This document shows positions 37,105-49,804 of a stretch of 64,000 bases of DNA, piece by piece. A model generated the notes under the pieces. It worked only from the letters and a program-made list of their open reading frames with translations. It made no database searches and had not been told where the DNA came from. The stretch's first letter is position 1. Each line of letters begins with the position of its first letter. The DNA is taken from NCBI GenBank assembly GCA_007922195.1, contig ML682038.1:8463775-8527774 (forward strand), in the 5' to 3' direction. The position numbers and the translations under genes were made by a program. Source of the DNA: Podocnemis expansa. Taxonomy: Eukaryota > Chordata > Testudines > Podocnemididae.

Positions 37105-37375
37105 TGTAAAGGCCAAGACTAAAGCAGAGTTCAAAAAAGAACCAGATTAGGTCCTGGGGGATGGATCCATCAATGGCTATTAATCAGGATGGTCAGGGAT
37201 TGCTGTTTTCCAGAAGCTGGGAATGGGCAATGAAATATATCATTTATGATAATCTCTTCTGAAGCACCTGCATCGGCTACTGTCAGAAGACAGGATACTG
37301 AGTTAGATGTACCGTTGATCTGATGCAGTTTGTATGGCCTTTCTTGTGTTCTTATGTTATATTCTTTTATGTTCA
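37105..37375 (+). mobile_element. CR1 LINE, 3' untranslated end
   Basis: GGATGGATCCATCAATGGC, GGATGGTCAGGGATTGC, CCAGAAGCTGGGAATGG, GGCTACTGTCAGAAGACAGG and ATACTGAGTTAGATGTACCG are in the order of the CR1 3' end. The end TTCTTGTGTTCTTATGTTAT is typical of the terminal repeats. It is heavily 5'-truncated. Confidence 0.85.
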
Positions 37376-37900
37376 ATTCAGCCAAGTCATGAATATCTAC
37401 CACAGCATGAGTAGATGAGGGCTCTAAATCATATCAAGGAGATAAAGGACAGTCAGTATTTCAAGAGATTGGACAAATCCTGGACAAATAAACAATTTCT
37501 CATGAAGCTACTACTGATAATGATTTGTGAGTCCAGGCATGTCTCTTCATAACTGATGCTGCTAGTCCATCCAATCATCCTAGTCAACACAGAGGCCACA
37601 TCAATACACTGTAGATGATGTGTTGAGGCTATTTAAAGTTTCCAGCCCACATTTATTCAAATAAATTGCCATGCATATGTAACCAACACTAATAAGCAAT
37701 TACTGTAATAAGGATATAAATATTTATGGACTACAGTTATAAAGGCAACTTAGCTTTCTTTGGAAACATGCCAGACTATCATTTATGTCAGCTTTTGATC
37801 ACAAATTATAGAAATAAGAGATAGAAAGAACCTAATTAGCATCTATATAATCTCTCTGCTAGTGCAGGATAGTTTCCTATGACATCAAGTTCCAAAGGAG
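37376..37900. other. No gene or recognised repeat
   Basis: Sequence between a CR1 tail and the first Penelope copy. No feature supported. Confidence 0.5.
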
Positions 37901-37904
37901 GTGG

Positions 37905-38846
37905 TGTAGTCACCATGAATAAGCCAGATTATGAACAAGAGGCTAATAGATAACTCTGTGACACCACATTCTACTAGCCACTTCTCTCTCATCCCATTGG
38001 GGAATACCAAAAGAAGCTATGTCATCTATTCAGGAAACTCCCCAAGGCACTACAGGAACAAATCTACACAAGCACACCCCTAGAGCCTTGATCTGGGATA
38101 TTCTGTCTGCTACCCAAGATCCATAAACCTAGAAATCCAGGGCACTGCATCATGTGGTACTGGCACTCATTTATAGCAAGCTTGTGTGGCTACATGGACT
38201 TTCTTCTCAGATCCTATGCTACTAGGACTAATAACTATCTTTGAGACACCACTGACTTCCTGAGAAAAATTCAATCCATCGTTGAGCTTCCAGAAAACAC
38301 CATCCTGACCACTATTGATGTAGAAGCTCTTTACACCAACATCCCATGCAAAGACAAAATACAAGCCATCAGGAACAGTATCCCAAAGGATGTCAAGGCA
38401 CCCCTAGAGCTGAACTTTGTGACTTTGTACTCACAACTATTTCAGATTTGGAGATGATTTATACTTTCAAGTCAATGCCAGTGCTAAGAGTACCCACATG
38501 TCCCCACAATATGCCAATGTTTTTATGATTGACTTAGAACAATGCTTTCTCAGCTCTCATTCCCAAGTGCCACTCTCTACTTATGCTACATTGATAACAT
38601 CTTCATGCTTTGGATCCACAGAAAGGAGGCTTTTCAGAAATTCAACAGAGATTTCAACAGTTTCTACCCCACTATCCACCTCAGCCTAAACCACTCCACA
38701 TGGGAGGTCCACTTCTTGAACACAGCAGCACAAATAAGTGATGGCCACATAAACATCACCGAATACCAGAAACCTTACTGACTGGTATACGTACCTAAAT
38801 CACTGAAACTTTCATCCTGGACATATCACACAATCCATTGTCTACA
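37905..38846 (+). pseudogene. Penelope-like element reverse transcriptase, copy 1, decayed and truncated
   Basis: Penelope-like elements encode a telomerase-related reverse transcriptase, usually followed by a GIY-YIG endonuclease. Conceptual reading across frameshifts gives an N-terminal NKPDYEQEANR segment and CDTTFY (37915-37975). A degraded LPKIHKP motif (CTACCCAAGATCCATAAACC) follows near 38112, then TTDFLRKIQS, then TTIDVEALYTNIP (about 38311-38346), CYIDNIFMLW (about 38586) and HSTWEVHFLNT. The active-site YxDD is read as YIDN here, so a key aspartate codon is changed. Several in-frame stops, for example near 38236 and 38457, break it. The copy stops after the SIVYS region and joins copy 2. 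The endonuclease part is missing. Confidence 0.85.
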
Positions 38847-40702
38847 GCTCGACCAGGGGTATTCTATCCACTACCCAAGATCCACAAACCTGGGAGTCCT
38901 GGATGCCCCATCATCTCGGGAATTGGCACTCTCACAGCAGGATTGTCAGGCTATGTGGATTCTCCTCTCAGGCCCTATGCCACCAGTAGTCCTAGCTATC
39001 TATGTGATACCACTGACTTCTTGAAAATACCACAGTCCATTGGTGATCTCCTGGAAAACACCATCCTAGCCACTATGCATGTTGAAGCCCTCTATACCAA
39101 CATACCTCACAAAGATGGACTACAAACCATCAAGGACAATTTCCCAGGTGATGACATGGCACACCTGGTACCTGAACTTTGAGACTTTGTCCTGACCCAC
39201 AACTACTTCAGATTTGGAGACGATATATACCTTCACATCACTGGCATGGCTATGGGTACCTGCATGGCCCCATAATATGCCAACATCTTTATGGCTGACC
39301 TAGAATATCGCTTCCTCATCTCCAAGTACCTCTCCTTTATCTATCTTACACTGATGACATTTTCATCATCTAGACCCATGCGAAAGTCTCTTGAAAAATT
39401 CCACTGGGTTTGCAACAATTTCCACCCCACCATCAACCTCAGCCTGGTGCAGTCCACACAAGAAATCCACTTCTTGGACACAACAGTACAAGTAAGGGAT
39501 GGACACATTAACACCATTCTATAGCAAAAACCAACTGACTGTAATACATAACTACATACATGCCTCTAGCTTTCACCCTGGCCACATTACATGATCCATC
39601 ATCTACAACCAAGCCTTAAGATACAATGAGATCTGATCCAATCCCTCAGACAGTGACAAACACCTATAAGAGCTCTATCAAACATTCCTAAAACTACAGT
39701 ACCCACCAGAGAAAGTGGAAAAAACAGATTGATGGAGCCAGATGGGTACCCAGAGTCACCTACTACAGGACAGACCCGACAAAGAAAGCAACAAAACACT
39801 ACTGGCCATCACCTACAGCTCCTAGCTAAAAGCCCTCTGACACATCATTAAAGATCTATAACCTATCCTAGAAGAATATCCCATACTCTCTCAAGCCCTG
39901 TGAGGGAGGCCAATCCTTGCTTACAGACAGCCGCCAATCTGAAGCAAATTCTCACCAGCAACCAAACAACGTACAGTAAGAACACTAAGCCAGGAACCTA
40001 TCCCTGCAACAAACCCCATTGCAACTCTGCTCGCACATCAGCTCGAGTGATACAATGACAGGTTCCAACCACAAAAGCCACACCATCAGGAGCTCATTCA
40101 CCTGCACATCCACAAATGTGATATATGCCTTCATGTCCTAGCAATACCGCTCTGCCATGTACATTGACAATACTTTATACAAAAGGATAAGGGCACACAA
40201 ACTGGACATCAAAAATGGCAACATCAATAAACCAGTAGGAGAATACTTCAATCTCCCTGGACACTCAGTAGCAAATTTGAAAGTTGCCATAATTCAACAA
40301 CAACAAACAACAACAAAACCTTCAGAACCAGACTTCAGTGTGAAACTGCAGAACTGGAACTGATTCGCAAACTTGACACAATCAGAATGGGTCTGAATAG
40401 AGATTTGGAATGGTTAGCACATTACAAAAAGTAATTATTCCTGTTCACACATTCTCACCTTCTAATCAACAGGTGTGAATGGCCCTCATCTTACCTAACT
40501 GAATTCATGTTGTTAATACTTGCCCTCCTTCATCCTGGCAAATGTATATATACCTCTAAACTCTAGTTTCCACTTTCTGCAACTAACAAAGTGGGTTGGA
40601 TCCCACGAAAGCTTATGCCCAAAGAAATTTATTAGTCTTTAAGGTGCCACTGCACTCTTGTTATTTTTGCTGAACACAGACTAACTTGGTTACCCCTCTG
40701 GA
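38847..40702 (+). pseudogene. Penelope-like element, copy 2: reverse transcriptase, GIY-YIG remnant and 3' tail
   Basis: The copy begins inside the ORF at RPGVFYPLPKIHKPGSPG (about 38850). It continues with DTTDFL, MHVEALYTNIPHKDG and, after a stop, FRFGDDIYL, GMAMGTCMAP and YANIFM (about 39240-39290). The catalytic YTDD is present at 39347-39358 but in a shifted frame relative to its upstream part. VQSTQEIHFLDTTVQ follows. A degraded endonuclease part has CNKPHC (about 40004-40021, a likely zinc ligand pair), MYIDNTLYKRIRAHKLD and KPVGEYFNLPGHS (40157-40270), matching the region after the GIY-YIG core of Penelope endonucleases. The GIY and YIG residues themselves are not clearly legible. The end, 40573-40702, is a non-coding tail with CCCACGAAAGCTTATGCCC, homologous to the short twin-tail elements. 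Multiple stops and frameshifts make it inactive. Confidence 0.88.
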
Positions 40703-42164
40703 AAATATGTTGATTTGTTTTTCTCCTGTAATACGTTACAATATATTCATTTGCTGGCTTTTATTGCCCAACATTTTATTTGACTCTGTTAACTTATAGG
40801 TGCCTTCTAGTTCTGTGTTTTCCCTACCTCACATACAAGTTTCCTTAGCTTTGTTTTGTTTTTTTATTATTTCTTTCCTACATTTATAATTGGAGCTGCT
40901 CAAGAGTTGGAGTTTAGGTTCACAAGCAATTCTAAGATTTTGACTAGTTTTTTACTAATCTGGGAATTGTTTGTAAAACAAAATGTTATATTTTGTTTAA
41001 CCTTTTTGAAATATTTTATTTTGATAAGGTTAAAATGTTTTCTTTATACTTTGTTTTGACTATTAAATCATATATCATATTTTTTGTTTCAAAATATATA
41101 GTGTAGTATAGTATCAATTATAATATACAATATAACATAAAAGTCAACATAATATTTCAGCCTGATTTAATTATCTTTGGTAATATCATGTTGAAATTTT
41201 TGATAAAATTGCTACATGCCATTAAACATTTCAATTTAGTCTAAGCAGCATTTTCTAACAGAAAACTGCTCAGTCAAATCAACGTGTGCCAGCACTACTT
41301 GTAACTGCTTTAAATCTTGTTGTATGCTTGCTTCGATATAATTTAGTCACTTCAATTTATGTAATTAAAATGATCCTTGTTTCCTCTTCCAGACTGCAAA
41401 TGAAGTTAACATCTTTCAGTTCTACTCCAAAAGATGACTATAAAAACAATATTACAAGGTTCCATGCTTTGTGTTTTCTCAGTTCTTTCCATATGAAATG
41501 TGTTCAGTGTCTCAGTAGAAAGATGATTTTTTTTTAACTTCCAGTCTTGCAAACTTAACTTTGGATACAGAAATCTATGTGTTTGTTTTAGTCCATATAT
41601 AATCACAAGTAATACAGATTCTTCAGATGAAACAGTGCTCTTAGATGACTTTAGTGGGTTTGCATGGCTATATTTTAGCATGTCATTTGAAAACATGTTT
41701 GCATTGATGGTGACACAAATAGAAATTAGTTAACAATTCTGTAGATTATGTAAAAAAAAAAAAAATCAATTTATTCTTCCAGGGTTATGCTGGTTTGGCA
41801 TGGTCTAGGGAAATAAAGCATACTACTGTTTTTATCCATAGGCATAGTTTGACTTCTGCATTTGGAGGGGTAAGTTGAGTCAAGCCAATGAGGCCATGGG
41901 ATGAGTGAAGAGGGGGAATTCCATGCCTACCCAAGGCTTGCAGTTTGGAGGGCAGTGTTCTCCCTGCTCCCCCAAAACATGCTCATGATTTTTCAGTCAA
42001 ATCAGCGAATAAGAATCTGAATATGCAAAAGGAAGCCAGTTGCTGAATGGAAAACTGCAATTGTTACATAGTGATTTTTTACAGTAGAATTGCAATTTTA
42101 ATAAGATTAGACCCAACATTAATCCAGGCAACATCCTTCAAACCAGAGGAGTCCTCACATAGAA
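40703..42164. other. No gene or recognised repeat
   Basis: Very AT-rich; opposed frames at 41286-41537 and 41406-41696 are unrecognised. An A run lies near 41752-41765. Confidence 0.55.
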
Positions 42165-42300
42165 GGTCATAGAATCATAGAACCATAGGGTTGGAAGGGA
42201 CCCCACAAGGTCATCTAGTCCAACCCCCTGCCAAAAAAAGCAGGACCAACCCCACTGCCAGATTCTCCCTTCCTTTTGTATTTGGGTGTCTCCATCTACT
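42165..42300 (-). mobile_element. CR1 LINE, 3' end, minus strand
   Basis: AATCATAGAACCATAGGGTT, GGAAGGGACCCCACAAGGTC and ATCTAGTCCAACCCCCTGCC are the reverse complement of the canonical CR1 3' end, with the terminal ATTCTATGATTC-type repeats at the low-coordinate side. Only the last 130 bases or so remain. Confidence 0.92.
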
Positions 42301-42746
42301 CATCTCAGCTGTGCCAGAATGGCATGGGATAGGAGATTTGTTTCTCCTGCGAGTTCAGTGAGACTAACCAAGACTGCAAGAATTTGGAAGATCTGGGCCT
42401 TAATCTGATTGGATTATGTATTTTGTATAATCTCTGCATGTAGGTTTGATCCGGCAAAGCACCACCTGCTGAATTTTGAGAATCCATCACCAGAATTGCC
42501 ACCTCTCTCCAGGTTTTCCGACGAAGCTGTCCTAGGGTTCTCAAGTACACACTGCCAACTGTCCAGGTTTTATGGTCTCAGGATCATCCCAGATGTCCTA
42601 TTTTTTCCAGACCCCAGGATAGCAATCCTCTATTCCCCCTACAGTCATTGCATGGTGAAGACACCTCCTACCTTATCTTTACTTGTCTTTGCGAAGAATG
42701 GATCACTGTGAAAGGACAGCTGCCAGCAAAAGAACTTTGCTATATG

Positions 42747-42979
42747 TTAAAGAAGCAAGGAGTCCTGTGGCACTTAAAGACTAACAAATTCATTTATCGC
42801 ATGAGCTTTCATGGGAGAAAATCCCACTTTGTCAGACGCTTTGATGCTTCTTCAAAGTGTCTGACGAAGTGGGATTTTCTTCCATGAAAGTTCATGGGAT
42901 AAATAAATTTGTTAGTCTTTAGGTGTCACAGGACTCCTAGCTTCTTTCGCTGGACTAGACTAATGTGGCTGCCCCTTTG
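42747..42979 (+). mobile_element. Twin-tail Penelope-derived short element, copy D
   Basis: The 15-bp repeat GAACTTTGCTATATG flanks the block exactly (42732-42746, 42980-42994). The left arm begins near AAGCAAGGAGTCCTGTGGC and the right arm begins TTCAAAGTGTCTGACGAAG. The right arm ends GTGGCTGCCCCTTTG. The arms are highly similar, meeting at CGCTTTGATGCTTCTTCAAA, which makes this the cleanest example of the design. The right arm is longer than the left at the outer end. Confidence 0.92.
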
Positions 42980-42994
42980 GAACTTTGCTATATG

Positions 42995-45240
42995 CTGTAA
43001 ACTCCCAAAGATTTCTCTAGCATTTGTTTATTGGCATATGAATTTAATTAATCAAATAATTAATTAGAATTAAACCAGTGTTCCCTTCATCCTCTCTTTC
43101 ACATGTGTATTTTGATTTTAAAACTCTAATTTGTTTTATGTTGCTGAACTAGTAGTTTCATTTTCACTAGTGAGGACTGTAATAAGATCACATTGTTACT
43201 TTCAAAGAGGCAGTTGACAGATTGAATTTATAGTTTTAAAAATGCAGTTGTTAGAGTAGTTTTATGGTGTGCAGAACATGAAAGCACTTAATAGCCTGAT
43301 CTCATCAACTTCTATTCAATCCATTAAAAAAACAAAAACAAAAACCACACACTATTTATTTATTTATTTTCTACTTCTTGCAATGATGTATTGAAACCAG
43401 GCTTTCTGGCTATGACATTCTGAGATCTGAATTTGGTTAGTGATAGAGTACTGGAGTCTCTGATTGAGGGACAAGATTTATGGCACTCACTGTTAGTGCA
43501 TACAGAGTCACACTATTTTGCCTTGGAAACTACCTAGTGCTTTTTATTTTTATTTTTTTGTGTTACTTTAGAAAAATCCACAAACAGCATCTTTTTCATG
43601 GAGATTTTTTTATTATAGTTCATTCAGAAATGTAATAATTATGATCAAAGCATATTTTATAATTTATAATTGATTACATTTTTAGTGCTGGCCTGTGAAC
43701 AATAAATTTGTTCTTGTTGGGAGCCATATTAAAGATTAGTGAAAGTTCAGAACTTAATTTCTTTCCAGTACATATTTGGGGGGTAATAAATGATTTCATA
43801 TAGACTTTCTGGCTCTGTGAGATTTTCTTTTGGCACAAGTTTACTTAAAAATAAAAATGTAGACCAGACAGTAGCTGCATTTCATAAACCATTCTATTAT
43901 TTCAATGTGATCTTTATTACTCTGTCTAAACTGACACAGGAAAAAGAGTGGGCCATTTCATAAGATAATTAAAATGTGATGCTCTTAATTTATAAGAAAG
44001 ATGGTAATTTATCTGTAAGCAGGGAATCTTGGTGGCAGTTGATATTGTCAATACAAAATTTTATTCCTGTTAGTTTCCTTATAGATTTTACCCTGGAGCA
44101 AACAGTATCTGTAATTCCAGAAGTCTATGAGAGAGTTTATTGTTCTGTTTTTCTAATTTGTAATGTTTATGTATGTGCATATAGATCTTGAGATAGCTGT
44201 AATGGTTGCACTTTGCTTATGACAAATCCATTTGAAAGTCCTTTTATACATACTTACGACTTGTTATAATGGATCTGATGAACTGCTCTGGTTCACTGTG
44301 AAAATGATGTGAGGCTTCTGCACTGGATGTATGTGAAGAATTCCACAATAATGCCTGTTCCTTATGGTGGAAGAAAATCAATGCATTCAGCAGTAGATCA
44401 CTCCAAGATGTGTCAAAACCATGAGAGTTATTCCAGGGATAAGACCCAACATAAATATCTTTTCACTCTCCATTAAGAACAAATAGTGATAGTTAATTAA
44501 CAAGGCATACTTCCAGCATATTTATCATCATCATTTTAACAGCTGAGAGGGCCTTCCAACACAACAAATGGTCTATGCCCTGAAAAGTCCATAAGCTAAT
44601 TCCAAATTAGATACAATGAAAGGAGATACAAAACATTTGGAAGTAGTGATTATACAATGATTATAGCAGCAATATTATGTGATTATTCAGCAAAGATAAG
44701 TCCAGGTGCTGGGACAAAATGTGGGGAGTGTTAATAACAATAGATAACTGTTTTGTGCTCATTTCTTGTAGATATCTTTTTTGAAGTGGATCTGAAAAGG
44801 GATTTCAACGAGGTGAGGTTTTCCATAGGGTAAATGGGATTCAGCACAGCTTGGGTGGTTGGTTAATGTTGCCTATGAGCACAGTTAGATTGCTGATGTG
44901 AAGTACAAGACTTCTAATAGTCTTAAAGGAGCCAGCACTGGGATATAAATATATTTGTGCATCCATGCCTGCTCATACTACCTTTTAAACATGAAAAAAA
45001 TGTTAGTCAAAGATGGTTGATTTTTAACAAAAAATAATTTTTGACTAAAAGGGTTTTTTTGTGAAAAGAATTGTATTTTCCTTAAATGTTCTGATATGTG
45101 GGGAACACCCCCCCCAAAACTCTTCAACTTCGAACTGAAAAAAAAATGGAATTTGATTGTCTTTTGAAGCAGATTTCTGATAAAATCTTAAAAGAATATG
45201 CTGAAATGTTTTGCATGGAAAAATAATTTCCCAGCCAATG
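42995..45240. other. No gene or recognised repeat
   Basis: AT-rich sequence with short A and T tracts (43325-43345, 43545-43560). No supported feature. Confidence 0.55.
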
Positions 45241-45241
45241 T

Positions 45242-45405
45242 TACTGGCAAATGGCCTTCAGGGAGGTTCAGTGATTAAAGCATATTGCTGGGAGTTCTTG
45301 CATTTTAGCTAGCTTTGTTACTAACTCGTGCTGACACCTTGGGTAAGTCAGTTAATAACTCTGGCTTAGAGTCCCCATCTGTAAAATTAGTTTAAATACC
45401 AGCCT
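45242..45405 (+). repeat. MIR-like SINE fragment
   Basis: A tRNA-like start (GGTTCAGTGATTAAAGCATA) is followed by TTTGTTACTAACTCGTGCTG, ACCTTGGGTAAGTCAGTTAA and CCCCATCTGTAAAATTAG. This is the order of a MIR/CORE-SINE (CCACTTACTAGCTGTGTGACC then TTGGGCAAGT then CATCTGTAAAATGGG). It is very diverged. Confidence 0.7.
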
Positions 45406-46772
45406 CGGAGGCCATAACAAGGTTTAATTTGCTGATGTTTATATAGAGACCATCAGACAAAAAAGTGCCATGTAAATATTTTTCTTTTTTTTTCAAGAAG
45501 CTACCAAAGACAAATTTGGCAGCATAGGTGCAGATTAGTTGATTCCCGACTATGTCTTCAACAGAGCACACAGGCCCTGAGTTCATGTCCAAAATCATCA
45601 CCTTCCTTGGAACTGGCTTTATTGGTAATTCAAATGCAAAAGCACAAACTAGGACTCAATATAAATGGCTTCTCTGAATTGGGTTGTCTCTAGGGTTTTG
45701 CTCCAGCATCAAATCTCTCTTAGCTTCTAAAGGGCCAGTCTCATATGCTTTATATCATAGAGACTCCAAAGAGCAAGCAAAACTCCCACAGCATATCATG
45801 ATTCTAATATTTCCTACCAGTCTGGACCAGTGGATGAGCCATCCTATCTAGTAGTACTAGCAATGAGCTTTTTAGAAGGACTGTCATCTCCTTGTGATGG
45901 GGTTTGCCCTCCACATGAGTCCACATAGGATTAATGAGGCGTGAGAGGATACTTGGTGTCTCCTGAGAGAAGAAGGGCCAAAATTCATTGAGAGTGAAGG
46001 CCAGCAGTCAAAGGGCTGAGGCAATAATATAAAGCTAGGAAGGTGAAAGAGGCAGTAATTAAGATGTTAGGTATAAGGAAAAAGCCTAGGGGACTCTGAG
46101 ATCTTGCTGAGGAGTGAGACATGTGGTAAGAGGCTAGGAGGCTTGAAGTAGCCATGGGGAGTGAAGTAAACTTCAGCAATTAACCCAGAAACATGCAAGA
46201 AGATAGAGATGCTGGGTAGAAAGGAAAACTGGGAAATAGCACCTGGGACTGACCTAGATTCCTAGACTGGAATCTGTTGTAATGGGTATGTCTGTGTTTC
46301 CTTGCTAGTCAATGGTATGTGGTCATAAAACCCCAAGTTAAGCCTGGACACTATGGCATTTGTGCCTTACTGAAACATGTAACCCTGGAATGGGTGGACT
46401 AAATGGTGATCTGGGCTGAAGTGGGCAGAGAGAAGACTACTGCAAGATGAGCAATGAAGGCATAGTGAAGGGGGTACCCAATACAACTACATTCCCAGAC
46501 CTAGAGGAAAAGAGGCATGCTACTAGTAAGCGGGATCCCCTGTTACACTCCTATTTTTCTCTTCCATCTGATGAAAGAACCATCATTTCCAGTGCTTCTG
46601 AGCATTTGTTTGTTCTGACCTGTGAAATAATGATTCCTAGTCTAAATATCAGTGTTGATATTGACGCTTCTAAATCCCAATTAGTTCTGGATGCACAACT
46701 GGAAATGGATATTCAACAGATTTTGCCTCATTTTCTACAATCAACTTGGAAGTTTCTCTGAAACTTGTTTAT
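45406..46772. other. No recognised gene; one unexplained 104-codon frame
   Basis: The frame at 46447-46761 (plus) is the one translation here without low-complexity or repeat character (it contains DLEEKRHATSKRDPLLHSYF). I recognise no family, see no clear splice signals that would make it an exon, and have no homology evidence. It is most likely chance. Confidence 0.4.
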
Positions 46773-46780
46773 ATTTAAAA

Positions 46781-47006
46781 AAGGGGTCTCAAACACATGG
46801 CCCGAGGGCCACCTGTAGCCCCAAAAGTTACTTTTTGAGGCTTGCAATGACGCTATTGCTATCAATATTTGCAATACTGTTGTATGAAAAGGTTTCAGTG
46901 ATGCAGCCCTTGCGCTACCATACTAGTCCTCATGTGCGGCGCAGTCCTTGGGCTAATGGACTAGTCCTCATACGGCCGTCATGGTGATTTGAGTTTGAGA
47001 CCCCTG
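46781..47006. mobile_element. hAT-like MITE with perfect 8-bp target duplication
   Basis: Ends AAGGGGTCTCAAACACATGG and TTTGAGTTTGAGACCCCTG are inverted repeats of the CAGGGGTCTCAAAC type. ATTTAAAA lies on both sides (46773-46780, 47007-47014). The 226-bp interior includes GGCCCGAGGGCCAC and CTAATGGACTAGTCCTCAT, related to the element at 24186. Confidence 0.92.
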
Positions 47007-47014
47007 ATTTAAAA

Positions 47015-49800
47015 GCTATACCACTGAAACTGTGCTGTTGGTATAGTTACCATCAAAATCCTCCTAGTTATATCAGCTGAATTTTTGGTTTTGCTGATAT
47101 CGCTTATCCTGGTTCCACATGCGATGTCTGACAGATTGGCAATGTTTGGGTGTTTTGTTTTGCCACTACATCTATGTTGGGGCTTTTATCGTATGCCAAG
47201 TTTATAGATATAAAACTACACCTCTAAGCAACACAGTACTGCAGCAAAATTTTCAAGTATAACCCTGGCTATGGTATACTTGCTGTTTTAAAACTGCTTT
47301 TGCAGAATGTTGCTGAATTATCAATGCTCTGTAAATTATACCTGTGCTATCTGACATAGGTGCTCAGATGCTGAGCTGTGTTGGTTAGTGTTATTTGGCT
47401 GTAAGGTATCAGTGAAGCTTCTGTTCCCTCACTGGATAAGTATAATTTTGTGTATTATGTTCTAATCCAAATAAAAATGAAAAGCATTTCAAAATTTGCC
47501 TTCTATAAATATTCTCCAATATTCACTTTAGGTGTTTTTTCCATCTTTGGTAGGGAACTAGCAGAATGGGAACACAAAAAGAGTCACGTTCAATGGTAAA
47601 TAACTTTTTAAAAGTAATGAGTGGTCACTAATATTTTTATGATGTATTTACTCAGTTTTTTGTAACATATTTAACAATCTGTATTTATATAAATATTCTG
47701 CTTTATACCTGGCTGGAGAGTGAGTTGTATTTAGTTATGACTTTTTTTCCCCTGTGCATTGCACATTCAAATGAAGACATATTTTCTTCTCTGTTGCAGG
47801 GGCAGGTGCAATTTTGTGATCAGATGCAACTAATGACAAAAACATGCACATACATATTATGTTCATTCACAGAAGTCTTAATTTTTATGTTGTCCTCACT
47901 ATAAATTAATGGTTCTTAGAGTTGCTGTTTTGTATGATTTGGAGCAATAACAGTCACAAGATAAATCAATGCACTTTTCTGTCTTCTGAATTCTTGAATT
48001 AAGCATTTGGTCTCTCATTAGAAGTGATTACAGAAAAAAGCAGTAATTTCTGTTTTAAACATTAGCCAGTAGATTTTCAGGTATTGCTACTTAAATAATT
48101 CTCATAGGCATACTAACAAATGGTACAGTTAAAACACCAAGAATGATTGAGCCTGTGAAGGGGTAGTCAACCACTCACAGCAGTACTGCTTAGTGGTTAG
48201 CCTACCCCACTATCTGGCTTGGTCTTTTTAAAGGTATAGAAAGGCCCAGTAGATACCTAGAGAGACCCCAGGGTCCTGAGAATTATTAAGAAGTGAAGGA
48301 GGAATCCGAAGGGTCTTGGGGGGGAGGCAGGACAAGTTTTCTCTCTCACCCAGCCATTTGGGAAAGTATTGGGAGAAGGGGAGCAGCATGAAGCACAAAA
48401 CACAGTCACCAGAGAGGCCTTGGTGGTTGAACTCTTTAGACTGGAAGGCTAATTGGGAAGTGTGTTCAACAGAAGGATGCTAGCAAAAGCTTTGCAATGG
48501 TCAGCTGAGGCTTGGGATACAATGAGCATGAGGTGTGTGCCTCTTGAGGCAAGGGGAAGAGCTGAAACAGGCTTTTAGGAAATGTTTCTATAGCTGGTCC
48601 CAGGAGATGCTATGAGGAACCTCAAAATCGGGCTGGCAAAAGCAGAGGTGGCAAATCCTGTGAAAATAGTGATGTGTGAAGTAAAAGTAGGAGCAGCTGA
48701 AGGAAAATGAGGAATTGAAGGAATTGTCCTTAGTTGCTTAAACAGCCTCCAAGCTGTGTGTGGAGACCATACAAAGATGAGCATCATAAGAGTCAAGAAT
48801 TAAAAAGCTAAGAACTGTTAAGTGCAAGGTGGAGATTAGGGGTTGGTCTTAAAACTCATCAGTTTTTGAGTTCCCCTTCTGGGTGTTAACAGTAAGGTCC
48901 AGAAAACAGGAGAGCCCTGAGCAGCCACTTAGGTGGACAGGTAGTCCCTGTACATTGACAGATGACTGTCACAAAGAAAACTGTAGGGAGGTGCTAGTCT
49001 CAGAAAATCCCTGTAATGCTGCACCATGGCACAAGGGGGCTTTTCAGAAGTAAGGCATGATGACAGTGCCTCTTGGCTGTCATTGATGGAGGCAAAGCTT
49101 CTGTTGATATTTATCTCTTTGGTTGATCATTATATTGCTCATCTCAGTCAGGTTAATGCACATGGATTACTTTTTATCTGTTCAAAATATGAGATATTCA
49201 CTCTGCCAGTTTTAACATTGTATGTAAAAAGGACACTTTTAAAAATAATGACTCCTTTTAAACCTTGTTCGTGGAATTGTGTGACAATTTCATTGTGAAG
49301 TCAGGAGAAAGTTTCCAGCCTGCCGGCATTCTCTTTACTGTACAATGCATTCTAAGATAGGTGGTTTTTACAGCTGGAGGTAACCAGAGGCATTGGCCTG
49401 GGATCTGAGTTTAAGGTTCAGTTCACTGCCAAGTTACTGGCTTGCCTGGGTTGCGTCACTTATGGTGAGATTTGTGAAGGTCTGTTTGGAAACTCCCACT
49501 ACGTGTCTACCTCCACCTTTGGGCATCACATCAAAATTTCTTTAAAAATTGGGACCTTCATGTCCTGTGCCTGTTCCATCTATGAAGTGGGATGCTGTCC
49601 CAGGAGGTAGGTTTGCTTGGGAGAGCTGGGGCTAATTTTCTCAAGAAGGTGAAGAGCATCTTTGCATCAACTCACCTACCTAGTTAGGTGAGCTTTAAGC
49701 TAGATTCAAATAGCAGAGGTAAACATAAAGAAGGAAACTTAACAAAAGGTTAGGTTTTGGGGTGGGAGGTAGGATGGGAGACATCAAAAATTATAGGAGC
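47015..49800. other. No gene or recognised element in about 2.8 kb
   Basis: Sequence is AT-rich up to about 48150, then more purine-rich to 49000. Small frames at 48575-48796 and 49026-49298 match nothing I know. Confidence 0.5.
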
Positions 49801-49804
49801 AACA

